NCBI GenBank assembly: GCA_965214955.1 | Contig: CBDCCU010000010.1 | Coordinates: forward strand, 186,001-250,000 | Origin: Aliikangiella sp965214955 | Lineage (GTDB): Bacteria; Pseudomonadota; Gammaproteobacteria; Enterobacterales; Kangiellaceae | DNA: 64,000 nt | Reading direction: 5' to 3' | Notes under the pieces: model-generated | Told to the model about the DNA's origin: nothing | The model's input: the letters and a program-made list of their open reading frames with translations, nothing else | Database searches by the model: none | Shown here: piece after piece, positions 33,756 through 44,089 of the stretch | How positions within the stretch are numbered: the first letter of the stretch is position 1 | How the letters are laid out: the number at the start of each line of letters is the position of its first letter | Made by a program: the position numbers and the translations under genes

Positions 33756-35169
33756 ATGCCCGTTCAAAAATTCGATCCTAGCCAAACCACTACCCTTGAA
33801 ACACCTAATAAGGTGATTGCCGAGAGTGAAAAAGCTACTCAACCTTCTCAAAGCAATGGTCGTGTTGGCTTTATTAGCCTTGGTTGCCCTAAAAACTTGG
33901 TCGATTCTGAACGTATCCTCACTCAACTTAAAACTGAAGGCTATGAGGTGGTTTCTAGCTATAACAATGCTCAGCTTGTTATTGTAAATACTTGCGGATT
34001 TATCGACTCTGCGGTGCAGGAGTCGCTTGATACCATTGGCGAAGCTTTAGCTGAAAACGGCAAAGTGTTAGTGACGGGTTGTTTAGGCGTTAAAGAAGAT
34101 GAAATTAAAGAAATTCACCCGAATGTTTTAGGGATCACAGGACCTCATGCTTATGAAGAAGTATTAGCCCAAGTACATGAGCATGTAGAAAAGCCTAAGC
34201 ATAATCCTTATATCGACTTAATTCCTGATCATGGGGTTAAATTAACACCAAAGCATTTTGCTTATTTAAAAATATCCGAAGGTTGTAACCACCGCTGTAC
34301 TTTTTGCATTATTCCTTCTATGCGCGGCGATTTAGATTCTCGCCCTATTGGTGATGTACTTAGCGAAGCGAAAAGGCTTGCCAATGCAGGGGTTAAAGAA
34401 TTGCTTGTTATCTCGCAAGATACCTCGGCTTATGGCGTTGATATAAAATATCGCACGGGCTTTTGGGAAGGTATGCCCGTTAAAACCAAAATGTTAGCGC
34501 TTTGCGAGCCAACTGGGGAAAATGGGTGTTTGGGTAAGACTGCATTATGTTTACCCTTATCCGCATGTGGATGATGTTATTCCACTAATGGCTGAAGGAA
34601 AAATTCTGCCTTATTTGGATATTCCTTTTCAGCATGCTAGCCCTAGAATATTAAAACTTATGAAACGTCCGGGTAATATTGATAAAACCTTAGAGCGTAT
34701 TATTAAATGGCGTGAAATTTGTCCAGAGCTTGTTATTCGCTCAACTTTTATTGTTGGGTTTCCTGGTGAAACCGAAGCAGAGTTTGAAGAACTGCTTAAC
34801 TTTTTAAAACAAGCCAAACTCGATAGAGTGGGTTGTTTTAAATATTCGCCTGTAGAAGGTGCTAGCGCCAATGAGTTGCCTGATCACATTTCCGAAGAAA
34901 TTAAAGAAGAGCGCCTTGCACGTTTTATGGCGGTTCAAGCGGAAATTAGTAAAGAAAAACTCAAGCAAAAAATTGGTAAAGAATATCAAGTGTTAATTGA
35001 TGAAGTTACCAGCGATGGCGCCATTGGTAGAACCTATTGTGATGCCCCAGAAATTGATGGTGTTGTGCATTTAACTGACGAATTTGATGTTAAACCTGGC
35101 GATAAAATTTGGGCACAAATTATTCATTCCGATGAGCACGATTTATGGGGTGTTAAAGTCGAAGACTAA
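33756..35169 (+). pseudogene. rimO: ribosomal protein S12 methylthiotransferase RimO, frameshifted
   Basis: The 5' frame (33756-34574) has the UPF0004 domain (GFISLGCPKNLVDSE, Cys44) and the radical SAM cluster EGCNHRCTFC with Cys177, Cys181 and Cys184. Family sequence continues in another frame at 34511-35169 (GVWVRLHYVYPYPHVDD onward, ending in the TRAM domain). One extra C at 34509-34510 (GAGCCAACTG where GAGCAACTG would keep frame) breaks it. RimO adds a methylthio group to Asp88-equivalent of S12. Without the extra base, length (about 471 residues) and all motifs would be normal, so a sequencing error is as likely as real loss. Confidence 0.88.
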
Positions 35170-35235
35170 CGGCAGTTTAAAAGACTAACTACAGATCAAA
35201 AGACTAAACGCATATAAAAAGACTAACTGCATATT

Positions 35236-36747
35236 ATGAGCAAAATTTTACTTACCACACTTAATGCCAAATATATTCATGCCAGTTTAGGTTTGCGTTA
35301 TTTATATGCCAACTTAGGTGAACTGCAAAACGACTGTGAAATTAAAGAATTTACCATTAAAACTCGCCCAATTGATATTGTAGAGCAAATACTCGAAGCC
35401 AAGCCCAGCATTGTTGGTTTTGGTGTTTATATTTGGAACACGGTTGAAACTGAATCGGTCATTAGCCAATTAAAAACCATTGCTCCTGAAATTAAAATTA
35501 TTTTAGGCGGCCCCGAGGTTAGCTACGAAACTGAAACTCAATCTATTTATGAATATGCCGATTATGTAGTGACTGGCGCGGCAGATTTAAGCTTTAAAAA
35601 ATTATGTGACGATATTTTAAACCAGCAAGCGCCAGTGCAAAAAACACTGCGCTCTAAACCTGTTGAACTCAAAGATTTAAGTTTGCCTTACGATCTTTAC
35701 AGTGACGATGATATTAAGCACCGACTGCTTTATGTAGAAGCCTCGCGCGGCTGTCCATTTAAATGTGAATTTTGTTTATCTGCGCTCGATAAAACCTCGT
35801 ACCCTTTTGAGCTTGAACGCTTTATGAATGAAATGGATAAATTGTATCAACGCGGCGCTAGGCATTTTAAATTTGTGGATAGAACTTTTAACTTAAAAAT
35901 AAAAACCACACTGCAAATTTTAGACTTTTTCTTAGAGCGAATGAGTGATGATTTATTTTTGCACTTTGAAGTGATCCCCGATCACCTGCCCGATAAACTC
36001 AAAGAAAAACTCAAGGCATTTCCAGCGGGATCTTTGCAATTTGAAGTCGGTATTCAAACTTTTAATGAAGAAGTACAAACTCATATTAGTCGCAAGCAAA
36101 ACAATCAAAAATCTAAAGCCAATTTAATTTGGTTAAAAGAAAATACTACCGCGCATATTCATGCCGATTTAATTTTTGGACTGCCTGGTGAAACCATAGC
36201 AACCTTTGAGCAAAGCTTTAACCAGCTATTTGAATGCAAACCCCATGAAATTCAAATGGGCATATTAAAGCGCTTAAAAGGTAGCCCTATTATTCGCCAT
36301 ACCGATAATTTTGACTTAAGGTTTAACCCACTGCCGCCGTTTAATATTTTATCCAATAACTGCGTTGATTTTATTGGTATGCAGCGTATTAATCGCTTTG
36401 CTCGATATTGGGATATGATTGGTAATTCAGGTAGATTTAAACACTCGCTCAGCCATTTATTAACCGATAACCCGTTTAGAGAGTTTTTAGCCATTACCGA
36501 TTGGATTTATAATAAAACAGGGCAAACCCATCAAATTAACCTTAAAAAACTTTATGAGTATGTGGCGCAAGCGGTTGAAGTATTATTTCCACATCAATAT
36601 AAAAACTTTGTGAGCGCCTTAGAAAAAGACTATGCCGACTCTAAATTAAAAGGCAATTTTTTACGTTTAGAGCTCAGTGCCAACCAGCAACAAGAGCAAG
36701 CCACTCACCAAAAGCGCTCGGCAAGGCAGCAAAGGCATTTAGGTTAA
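35236..36747 (+). CDS. B12-binding domain radical SAM protein (DUF4080 type)
   Basis: The 503-residue protein has an N-terminal B12-binding Rossmann domain (about 1-130; LGLRYLYANLG, ILGGPEVSYE), a radical SAM domain with the cluster motif EASRGCPFKCEFC (about 173-185), and a C-terminal DUF4080 part. The reaction is unknown; related enzymes are annotated as methylases or anaerobic Mg-protoporphyrin cyclase-like. It follows rimO by 66 bp. The lysine/glutamine-rich tail QQQEQATHQKRSARQQRH is unusual. Confidence 0.88.
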   Translation: MSKILLTTLNAKYIHASLGLRYLYANLGELQNDCEIKEFTIKTRPIDIVEQILEAKPSIVGFGVYIWNTVETESVISQLKTIAPEIKIILGGPEVSYETETQSIYEYADYVVTGAADLSFKKLCDDILNQQAPVQKTLRSKPVELKDLSLPYDLYSDDDIKHRLLYVEASRGCPFKCEFCLSALDKTSYPFELERFMNEMDKLYQRGARHFKFVDRTFNLKIKTTLQILDFFLERMSDDLFLHFEVIPDHLPDKLKEKLKAFPAGSLQFEVGIQTFNEEVQTHISRKQNNQKSKANLIWLKENTTAHIHADLIFGLPGETIATFEQSFNQLFECKPHEIQMGILKRLKGSPIIRHTDNFDLRFNPLPPFNILSNNCVDFIGMQRINRFARYWDMIGNSGRFKHSLSHLLTDNPFREFLAITDWIYNKTGQTHQINLKKLYEYVAQAVEVLFPHQYKNFVSALEKDYADSKLKGNFLRLELSANQQQEQATHQKRSARQQRHLG

Positions 36748-36873
36748 AAGTTAACTGGATAAATTAAGCTATTATTCAGCAAATTAATTTCAAACTATTT
36801 ATCACAACCAAACGACACATTACACAGGTCAATAATAATTTAACCATTAACAAAAAAACCATCTAATAAAAAT

Positions 36874-38175
36874 ATGACAAACATTCAACAACTACAACAA
36901 GCTTTATTTCATGCGCCATTATCATTACGACTATTAGGGAAAAAGTCTGCCCAGTGGCTTTTGGTTTATTTGCTTGCTGGCATATTTTTGTTTTCTGTTT
37001 TTATTTGGCAGTTAATTGATAACCAAGAATTAATTAAGTCAGCTATTTTTGACTACTTTTTCCCTCAGTCTTGGCAAGGCATATCAGAGCAACTTACCGA
37101 ATTTTTATATAACAGCCAAACCAAAACCGTTATAGCCAATGCAATTATTTCAGGCTCGCTTGTGTTTGCTGCGATGTTTTTATTCCCGCTAAAAGAGCAA
37201 TTTTCAGCCGTATTTGAAAAAGAGTCTGGCTTAAGCGACGGCAGTGAAAAAGAATTTCCATTATGGCTACAAGGCTGGGAAGAAGTTAAATTACTGCTAT
37301 TTTATTTAGCTTCGCAAGGGGTGATTTTATGGATAGGTTACTATCCTTATTTTTGGACAACATGGATTTCAATTTTTTTAAGTTATCTGTTTTTATTTTT
37401 TACCTTTGGCTTAGATTTTATTGCCCCAACCTTACAAAGACACCGCAAAAGCTATACGCTTATATTAAAAACAGTATTTAAGCATCCAGTTATTGTTGTT
37501 GCTTTTGGCGCATTATTTAGTTTGCCAGTTATTGGCATTAGCCAGATAGTATTTTTATTTGACGATCTCACCCTAATAGAAATGACAGGAATATTGTTTA
37601 TTAGCAATATTCTCTTTTTAACCCTAGCGGTTCCAGCAGGCACAACAATCGCGGTAAGCATAATGCCAATAATTAACCAGACTAAAATGCCAAGCCCAAA
37701 AGCAAAAATTATTGGTTATTCAACAATTTTAACAACGCTTGCCGCAATGATATTTTTACATGGCGGATTAATCGCCAGTTTGCACCATAAAAGCCAACTA
37801 TTAAAGGCTAATTACGATATCGACTTTAGCTCTTTTAACTTTGACCTACCCTCGCTCGATAATTTTTTAAATGGCAAAGCCCTCACCAATGCATCTTTTA
37901 ACTTAAGCATAGAAAACCCTACTCAATTTGATATTTTAGTTGAGCAAAGTCAACTATGGATTGAAAAAGAAGACAAGGTGATAGCAACTATTGATATTAG
38001 TGGATTTAATGTACCCGCAGGCGAAAAGCGCGATATTGAACTAAAGCTAGATTCAAATTCCAACTTAGGGAAAATCACTAATTTTAGAACCTTACTAGAA
38101 TCTTGGCGAGTTGATTTGCATATCGAGCTATGGCCGGGTATTCCGTTTATTGTTAATTTAAGTGGTAATCAATAA
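36874..38175 (+). CDS. hypothetical membrane protein with C-terminal LEA-like domain
   Basis: The 433-residue protein has about seven hydrophobic segments in the first 310 residues and a soluble C-terminal part (NASFNLSIENPTQFDILVEQ ... IPFIVNLSGN) that resembles a LEA14/WHy-type beta domain. No catalytic motif. No family recognised; membrane topology places the C-terminal domain in the periplasm after the last TM. Confidence 0.7.
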   Translation: MTNIQQLQQALFHAPLSLRLLGKKSAQWLLVYLLAGIFLFSVFIWQLIDNQELIKSAIFDYFFPQSWQGISEQLTEFLYNSQTKTVIANAIISGSLVFAAMFLFPLKEQFSAVFEKESGLSDGSEKEFPLWLQGWEEVKLLLFYLASQGVILWIGYYPYFWTTWISIFLSYLFLFFTFGLDFIAPTLQRHRKSYTLILKTVFKHPVIVVAFGALFSLPVIGISQIVFLFDDLTLIEMTGILFISNILFLTLAVPAGTTIAVSIMPIINQTKMPSPKAKIIGYSTILTTLAAMIFLHGGLIASLHHKSQLLKANYDIDFSSFNFDLPSLDNFLNGKALTNASFNLSIENPTQFDILVEQSQLWIEKEDKVIATIDISGFNVPAGEKRDIELKLDSNSNLGKITNFRTLLESWRVDLHIELWPGIPFIVNLSGNQ

Positions 38176-38258
38176 ACCTGTAGTTTTTTGCCAATTAAAA
38201 CAATAAAAGAATGAAGTTTGGACTATATTTAAAGTAATAGTATTTTGAAATTCGTTGT

Positions 38259-39914
38259 ATGTCTAAACTTAAACCTTTACCCCATGTTTGGTCTAATTTA
38301 TTGCCAACATTTATCAGCATTATTTTTGTAGTGGCAATTGCCACTCGGTTTGGTGGTATATTTTCGGTGCCGCCAAGCAATATCACCCCAATTTGGGTGG
38401 TTGATGCCATTCTTTGTGCCTATTTATTATCAACTAATAAACAGAGTTGGCCACTAAAGTTAGTGGCTGGTTTTTTTGGTTATTTGATTGGTGAGTTTTG
38501 GATAGGATATTCAACCATTCAGTGTTTTATTTATTCTGCCATTAACACATTAGGTTGCGCTTGTATTGTTTATACCACTAGTCGGTTTATGAATGCACAG
38601 CAAATTATTAACTCTCCGCATAAAATTATTATTTTTATTCTTATTACCTTAGTTGTATCGCTTGTTGTAGGCACATTAGGTGCTAGCACGGCGGTTCTCA
38701 CCGCAACAGGTGTTGAGTTTTTACCCGTTTTTCAGTCTTGGAGCATCTCTGTTTTTAGTGGCCATATTTTGATATTACCTTTGCTTATTGCTTATAGTTA
38801 CCATTTTAAATTTTTACTCCAAAATAAAAGTAAATACTTAGAGGCCATTGCTCTACTACTACTTTTATCGGCTTCCACCTTGGCAATTTTTCAGCTATCG
38901 GGTGATTATTCATTTGTAATGCTCTATTTACCAACACCCTTTATTATTTGGGCTACCCTCAGGTTTGGCCCTATAGGTGCAACAACAGGTTCCATTTTAG
39001 TTATTGGCATTGCATTGTTTTATACCATTTTAGGGGTTGGGCCATTTTCGTCATTAGGTGCCGTGCATGATGTTACCGCTTTACAAATTTTTATTGTTTG
39101 TTTAGCGGTAAGTTTTTTAATGCTTTCTGCGGCAGTTACAGAAAGAGATATTGCCACTAAAAAACTGCGTAAAGCGACCAAAAAACTGCAATTCACTAAC
39201 AACCAGTTAAAAGATGCTAACCGAGAACAATCAGAGTTTACTTATGCTATTTCTCATGATCTAAAGTCACCAGCTAATACTTTAGGCATGCTTCTTAATG
39301 AGTTGAAAGTTAATGATCAACAGTTAGACTCAGACTCCAAAGAAATAATAGAACATGCTAAAGCAACCGTTTTAAGAATGAAAAATTTAGTTGAAAGCGT
39401 TCTTAAATATTCTAAAACCGTAGGCAGCGATATGACTTGGAAAGAGGTTGACTTAACCCAAACGGTTAAGCAAACACTCAATGATTTAAAATATGAGATT
39501 AAAGTTGCTGATGCAAAAATTGAAGTGGATTCGCTACCAGTTATTGAAGGTTGTAGTTTTCAGCTAGGTATGTTGTTTCAAAACCTTTTATCTAACGCAA
39601 TCAAATTTAATGAGTCTAAAAATCAATGTTTGGTAAAGGTAGACTTATTACCTTCAACCAATAAAAATAAAGTTAAAATTGCCATTAATGATAACGGTAT
39701 TGGTATTGCTGCTAAATATCACGATAAAATTTTTGGTTTATTTCAACGACTACATACCCAAGATGCTTATTCAGGATCAGGAATTGGTTTAGCACTTTGT
39801 CGGCGAGTGGTTAAAAACCATAATGGCGATATAAAGATTGAATCAAAAGAAAACCAAGGAACCACTTTTATTTTCACCCTCAACAAAAAGCGAGTTAATT
39901 TTGAAGAAAATTAA
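38259..39914 (+). CDS. MASE1-domain sensor histidine kinase
   Basis: The 551-residue protein has eight membrane helices forming a MASE1-like sensor (about 10-285), a coiled coil, a HisKA domain with phosphoacceptor His333 in YAISHDLKSPANTL, and HATPase_c (NLLSNAIKF N box; GSGIGLALCRRVV). MASE1 is a membrane-embedded sensor of unknown ligand. It is coupled to the receiver gene, which starts before this gene stops. Confidence 0.9.
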   Translation: MSKLKPLPHVWSNLLPTFISIIFVVAIATRFGGIFSVPPSNITPIWVVDAILCAYLLSTNKQSWPLKLVAGFFGYLIGEFWIGYSTIQCFIYSAINTLGCACIVYTTSRFMNAQQIINSPHKIIIFILITLVVSLVVGTLGASTAVLTATGVEFLPVFQSWSISVFSGHILILPLLIAYSYHFKFLLQNKSKYLEAIALLLLLSASTLAIFQLSGDYSFVMLYLPTPFIIWATLRFGPIGATTGSILVIGIALFYTILGVGPFSSLGAVHDVTALQIFIVCLAVSFLMLSAAVTERDIATKKLRKATKKLQFTNNQLKDANREQSEFTYAISHDLKSPANTLGMLLNELKVNDQQLDSDSKEIIEHAKATVLRMKNLVESVLKYSKTVGSDMTWKEVDLTQTVKQTLNDLKYEIKVADAKIEVDSLPVIEGCSFQLGMLFQNLLSNAIKFNESKNQCLVKVDLLPSTNKNKVKIAINDNGIGIAAKYHDKIFGLFQRLHTQDAYSGSGIGLALCRRVVKNHNGDIKIESKENQGTTFIFTLNKKRVNFEEN

Positions 39915-40302
39915 TACCATTATGATGATTGACGATGACGCCGTTGATCAAAAACTCTACCAGCGTATTATTAAGCGTTCGGGCTTAGTAGAAAACGTTA
40001 TTTCCTTTCTTTATGCCGACGAGGCGCTAGATTATTTGGTTTCAAATCCCCACTCTCGCCCTGATGTAATATTTTTAGACATTAACATGCCCAGAATGAG
40101 TGGCTTAGAGTTTCTTGAAGCCGCGAGTAAAAAAATGGGAGATAAATTTACTCAAGCAATAATCATTATGGTAACAACTTCAATGGATCCTCAGGATAAA
40201 GAGATTGCTATGAGCTACCCTGCGGTAAGAAGCTTTGTTAATAAACCTTTAGTCGTTGAGCATATTGAGGAAATACTAACTATTTTGTCTGCTAAGCAGT
40301 AG
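39901..40302 (+). CDS. single-domain response regulator
   Basis: I start with TTG at 39901, overlapping the kinase gene by 14 bp, because this gives the whole first beta strand (KKINTIMMIDDD); an ATG at 39931 would cut it. The receiver domain has the acidic pair DDD, the phosphoacceptor in DVIFLDINMPRMSG and the Lys in FVNKPL. There is no output domain, so it acts by protein contact or in a phosphorelay with the MASE1 kinase. Confidence 0.85.
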   Translation: MKKINTIMMIDDDAVDQKLYQRIIKRSGLVENVISFLYADEALDYLVSNPHSRPDVIFLDINMPRMSGLEFLEAASKKMGDKFTQAIIIMVTTSMDPQDKEIAMSYPAVRSFVNKPLVVEHIEEILTILSAKQ

Positions 40303-40361
40303 CAACCATTCACCTAGATTATTATTGGTAACGCTTTCACTGCACTGTCAGTCTCTAAAAG

Positions 40362-40676
40362 CTATTGGATGCTATTACAGTTCCAGCAAATGGCAAAATT
40401 TCCGTCATTAGTTTCATTACACTTATCACATTGCCATTGCGGCTGATTAGATTGCTCTTTTTGGGATTGAATAAAATCATTAACAATTAATTCTGCTTCT
40501 GTCTTATTTTCTTGTTTAACGATCCATACCTCGGGCCAAGCAACAATGGGGGGCACTTCTCCTACAACACTTTGCATAGCTTCATTTTTTAATATGCAGT
40601 TGATCCCTTGGTTTTCGAGCAGGTTTTTTACATGATGGGTAATCATTAAACTCTCATCGCTATAAACTTTTTCCAT
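40362..40676 (-). CDS. DUF2007-type protein with C-terminal zinc ribbon
   Basis: A 104-residue protein. The first 65 residues have the DUF2007 pattern (YSDESLMITHHVKNLLENQG, and PEVWIVKQENKTEAELIVND). The C-terminal part has two CxxC pairs (CDKCNETNDGNFAICWNC), a zinc ribbon. Function unknown; members may be PII-like. Confidence 0.8.
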   Translation of the reverse strand: MEKVYSDESLMITHHVKNLLENQGINCILKNEAMQSVVGEVPPIVAWPEVWIVKQENKTEAELIVNDFIQSQKEQSNQPQWQCDKCNETNDGNFAICWNCNSIQ

Positions 40677-40843
40677 GCTAACCTCTTATGCTACAGATAA
40701 ATGATGATTTTATAATTATTTCAACAGTTTAGCATATATTTCAAATAGAATATTAACCTTAATTTCAAAACTATAATTCTCAACATTTTATAAAAAATCA
40801 ATTTAATTTTGTTTAATTCAATATTTTTTCATCATCATTAGGT

Positions 40844-40870
40844 TGATCATTTTTAATTTTTGCCTATAAT
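40844..40870 (+). promoter_or_regulatory. sigma-70 promoter of the TetR/RND cluster
   Basis: TTGATC at 40844-40849 and TATAAT at 40865-40870, with a 15-bp spacer (short of the ideal 17). The -10 box touches the 28-bp palindrome, so a repressor bound there would block the polymerase. Confidence 0.6.
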
Positions 40871-40897
40871 GACGAATCGTCACGTGACGATTCGTCA
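40870..40897. promoter_or_regulatory. 28-bp perfect palindrome, TetR operator
   Basis: TGACGAATCGTCAC followed by its exact reverse complement. It contains four GACGA/TCGTC half-sites and lies 31 bp upstream of the TetR start codon, directly after the -10 box. A perfect palindrome of this length fits two TetR dimers. It is the most symmetric site in the window. Confidence 0.88.
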
Positions 40898-40927
40898 CTT
40901 ATGAAATAATATCAATTGGTAATAATT

Positions 40928-41680
40928 ATGAGCCCAAGAATAATGAGCGAAGCAGACTTTCAAGCCCGTGAAAACGAGCTAATAGCTATTGCTCGCTCTT
41001 TAACTCACCAAGAATGCCTAACAACCTTAACCATTGATAAGCTCGTTGCTGCATCCCCTTACTCTAAAGGCACTATCTATAAACACTTTATTAGTAAAGA
41101 AGATTTATTATTAGCCATTTGTAATACCTGTATGCACGAAGTTGAGTCGCTATTTTCTCGCGCACTCACATTTAAAGGTAACAGTAGAGAAAGAATTTTA
41201 GCGGTAATGGTTTCTTATATTATTTGGGCAAAGTTGCACCCAACAGAGCTATTTATCGTGCTTTCGGCTCACTCTCCAAGTGTTTCGGCGTGTTCTTCGG
41301 ATAAACGAAATGAGCTTCACCAGCAATCTGAAGCGGAACTTATGGGTAGAATGAATGTTGAAATTGGCAAAGCCATTGAAAACGGTGATTTAACCCTACC
41401 CGCCAATATGTGTTTTGAGCAAGTCACCTTTGCCATGTGGTCTGCCTCTTGGGGAGCAATGGCATTAATTATGAGCAAAGGCACTTCAAAAAAGCTACAG
41501 CCTATGCAGTTAGAGCGAGAGTCATTTACTAACACACGACTTATTTTAGACGGCTTTAACTGGTTACCTTTATCAAAAGACTGGGATTATAAAGCCAGCA
41601 TTAAACGTATTACCGAACAACTTTTTCAACCCGAAATAAAAGCACTGGCTGATAATGGCACGCCTTTTATTTTTGAATAA
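40928..41680 (+). CDS. TetR-family repressor
   Basis: The start at 40928 (MSPRIMSEADFQ) fits the family better than the ATG at 40916. N-terminal HTH of TetR type with TLTIDKLVAASPYSKGTIYK as recognition region, then a 190-residue ligand-binding part. It probably binds the palindrome before it and controls itself plus the RND, LolA-like and outer-membrane genes downstream. The ligand is likely a lipid or hydrophobic compound. Confidence 0.88.
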   Translation: MSPRIMSEADFQARENELIAIARSLTHQECLTTLTIDKLVAASPYSKGTIYKHFISKEDLLLAICNTCMHEVESLFSRALTFKGNSRERILAVMVSYIIWAKLHPTELFIVLSAHSPSVSACSSDKRNELHQQSEAELMGRMNVEIGKAIENGDLTLPANMCFEQVTFAMWSASWGAMALIMSKGTSKKLQPMQLERESFTNTRLILDGFNWLPLSKDWDYKASIKRITEQLFQPEIKALADNGTPFIFE

Positions 41681-41719
41681 ATTAATTTTAAACCTTTATT
41701 AATATACTGAGACATCACA

Positions 41720-44029
41720 ATGGATAAATTTTCAGATTTAGTTATAAAGTTTCGTTGGTTAATTATTGTTTTAACCATCTCACTTGCTGGCATAGCGTCA
41801 ATGGGCGCGGGCAAGATGACTTTTAAAAGCGATTACAAAATCTTTTTTGAAGAAAGCAACAAGCAACTAACCGATTATTTAGATTTACAAAAAATTTACA
41901 GTAAAAGCGATAACGTGGCGATTATTGTTGCGCCTAAAGACGGCAATGTTTTTAGCAAAGAAGCCTTAACCGCAATTTGGGAATTAACTAATGAATCTTG
42001 GTTAGTTACCTACAACTCGCGCGTTGATTCAATTACCAACTTTCAATATAGCTTTGCCGAAGAAGACGATCTCATTATTGAAGATTTAGTGCTCGAAGCC
42101 GACATGCTCGATGATGAAAGTATTGCTAGAGCTAAACGTGTTGCACTAGCAGAGCCATTACTGGTTAAAAAACTGATTTCAGAAAAAGGTGATGTTGCCA
42201 TTGTTAACATTACCATTCGCTTGCCGGGCATTAATATGTCGGCAGAAGTTCCCGAAGTGGCAGAATCGGTTCGAGCAATTCAAGCCGAGTTTCAAGAAAA
42301 ATACCCTAATATTGATTTTATGCTGTCAGGCATGATCATGATGAACACCAGCTTTCCTGAAGCCTCGCAAGAAGATGCGTCAATATTAATTCCTATTATG
42401 TTGATAGTGGTTATTGTTACCGTAGGTGTTTTATTACGCTCGGTTACAGGAACCATAGGCACTTTAATTGTTGTTATTTTTAGTATTACTGCCTCACTCG
42501 GAATTTGGGGCTGGTTAGGCGGGTTTTTAAGCGGCCCTTCGGCAGGTTCTCCTACAGTAATTTTAACCTTAGCCATAGCCGATTGTGTGCATATATTATC
42601 CACCTTTTATTACAATATGCGCCACGGCATGGACAAACGTGCTGCGGTTAAAGATAGTTTGCGCGTTAATATGCAACCAATATTTTTAACCAGTTTAACC
42701 ACGGCTATTGGTTTTTTAACCATGAACTTTTCTGATGCGCCGCCTTTTGGTGACTTAGGTAATATTGTTGCCATTGGTGTGACCCTAGCTTTCTTTTTCT
42801 CGGTAACAATATTTCCAGCAATATTAATGGTGCTTCCGGTAAAAGTTAAGCCAACCACTGAGCACAAAGAAGATAGCATGGATAAACTAGGAAATTATGT
42901 GGTTAAAAATCGCAAATGGTTATTGCCTGTTTCAACTGCGGTAATTATTGGCTTTGCGGCTTTTGTACCAAGCAATGAACTCAACGATGATTTTGTAAAA
43001 TACTTTGATCACAGCGTACCTTTTAGAAACGCAACCGACTTTATGCAAGAAAAAATGTCGGGCATGACAACCTTAGAATTATCTTTTGACTCTAAAAAAA
43101 GTAGCGGCATTAACGATCCTAAGTTTATTAAGTTTGTGTCTGACTTTTCTGATTGGCTGCGCGCACAAGAAGAAACCGATCATGTTAATACCATTACCGA
43201 TACCTTAAAACGTTTAAATCGCAATATGCATGGTGATGATCCCGCTTGGTATAAGTTGCCACAACAGCAAGAGTTGGCCGCGCAATATTTATTATTATAT
43301 GAGTTATCACTACCGCAAGGGTTAGATGTGAATAACCAGCTCAATGTTGATAAATCATCTACCCGTGTGATTGCAACATTTAGAAACCTAACCAGTAACG
43401 AAATTTTAGAATTAGAACAACGAGTGCTTAATCATTTTGAGTCACAAAATAGTGAGTTTGAATTGAACTTAGCAAGTCCAAGCTTAATGTTTGCTCACAT
43501 TGGCTCAACCAATATTGAAAGCATGATTAAAGGCTCGTCTTTAGCACTGATTTTAATCTCAGTTTTATTAGGCATTGCATTGCGCTCGGTAAAATTTGGG
43601 CTTATTAGCTTGATACCTAACTTAACACCCGCCGCCGTTGGCTTTGGATTATGGGGTCTATTTGTCGGTGAAGTAGGTTTAGGTTTATCGGTAGTAATGG
43701 GGGTTACCCTTGGCATTATTGTTGATGACACGGTTCACTTTTTAAGCAAATACATCCGCGCCAGACGCGAGAAAGGTCTATCCTCGGAAGAGGCGGTTAA
43801 ATACAGCTTTAGCAGTGTGGGTAAAGCGCTATCGGTTACCACTGCGGTATTAGTGGCAGGCTTTGGGGTAATGGCAACTTCAAGCTTTAAGGTCAATGCC
43901 GATATGGGATTACTGACCGCAATTACCATACTAATAGCCTTAATTATCGACTTTTTATTCTTGCCGCCGCTTTTAATGCTACTAAAAAGCCGCAAAGACA
44001 AGCATAGAGAACAAGTAATAAGCCGATAA
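41720..44029 (+). CDS. RND/MMPL-family exporter
   Basis: A 769-residue protein with twelve predicted membrane helices in two halves (helices 1 near residue 12, 2-6 at about 225-375; 7 near 397, 8-12 at about 612-760) and two large periplasmic domains. The sixfold half-repeat and GIIVDDTVHFL/LAIADCVHIL in helix 4-equivalents fit the MMPL/HAE3 family. These export hydrophobic molecules, such as lipids or hopanoids. It lies 39 bp after the TetR gene. Confidence 0.92.
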   Translation: MDKFSDLVIKFRWLIIVLTISLAGIASMGAGKMTFKSDYKIFFEESNKQLTDYLDLQKIYSKSDNVAIIVAPKDGNVFSKEALTAIWELTNESWLVTYNSRVDSITNFQYSFAEEDDLIIEDLVLEADMLDDESIARAKRVALAEPLLVKKLISEKGDVAIVNITIRLPGINMSAEVPEVAESVRAIQAEFQEKYPNIDFMLSGMIMMNTSFPEASQEDASILIPIMLIVVIVTVGVLLRSVTGTIGTLIVVIFSITASLGIWGWLGGFLSGPSAGSPTVILTLAIADCVHILSTFYYNMRHGMDKRAAVKDSLRVNMQPIFLTSLTTAIGFLTMNFSDAPPFGDLGNIVAIGVTLAFFFSVTIFPAILMVLPVKVKPTTEHKEDSMDKLGNYVVKNRKWLLPVSTAVIIGFAAFVPSNELNDDFVKYFDHSVPFRNATDFMQEKMSGMTTLELSFDSKKSSGINDPKFIKFVSDFSDWLRAQEETDHVNTITDTLKRLNRNMHGDDPAWYKLPQQQELAAQYLLLYELSLPQGLDVNNQLNVDKSSTRVIATFRNLTSNEILELEQRVLNHFESQNSEFELNLASPSLMFAHIGSTNIESMIKGSSLALILISVLLGIALRSVKFGLISLIPNLTPAAVGFGLWGLFVGEVGLGLSVVMGVTLGIIVDDTVHFLSKYIRARREKGLSSEEAVKYSFSSVGKALSVTTAVLVAGFGVMATSSFKVNADMGLLTAITILIALIIDFLFLPPLLMLLKSRKDKHREQVISR

Positions 44030-44089
44030 AAATTGAATTTAAACAATGATTGAACAAACGAATTAAAGATTATATTTTTGGAGAAAAAA

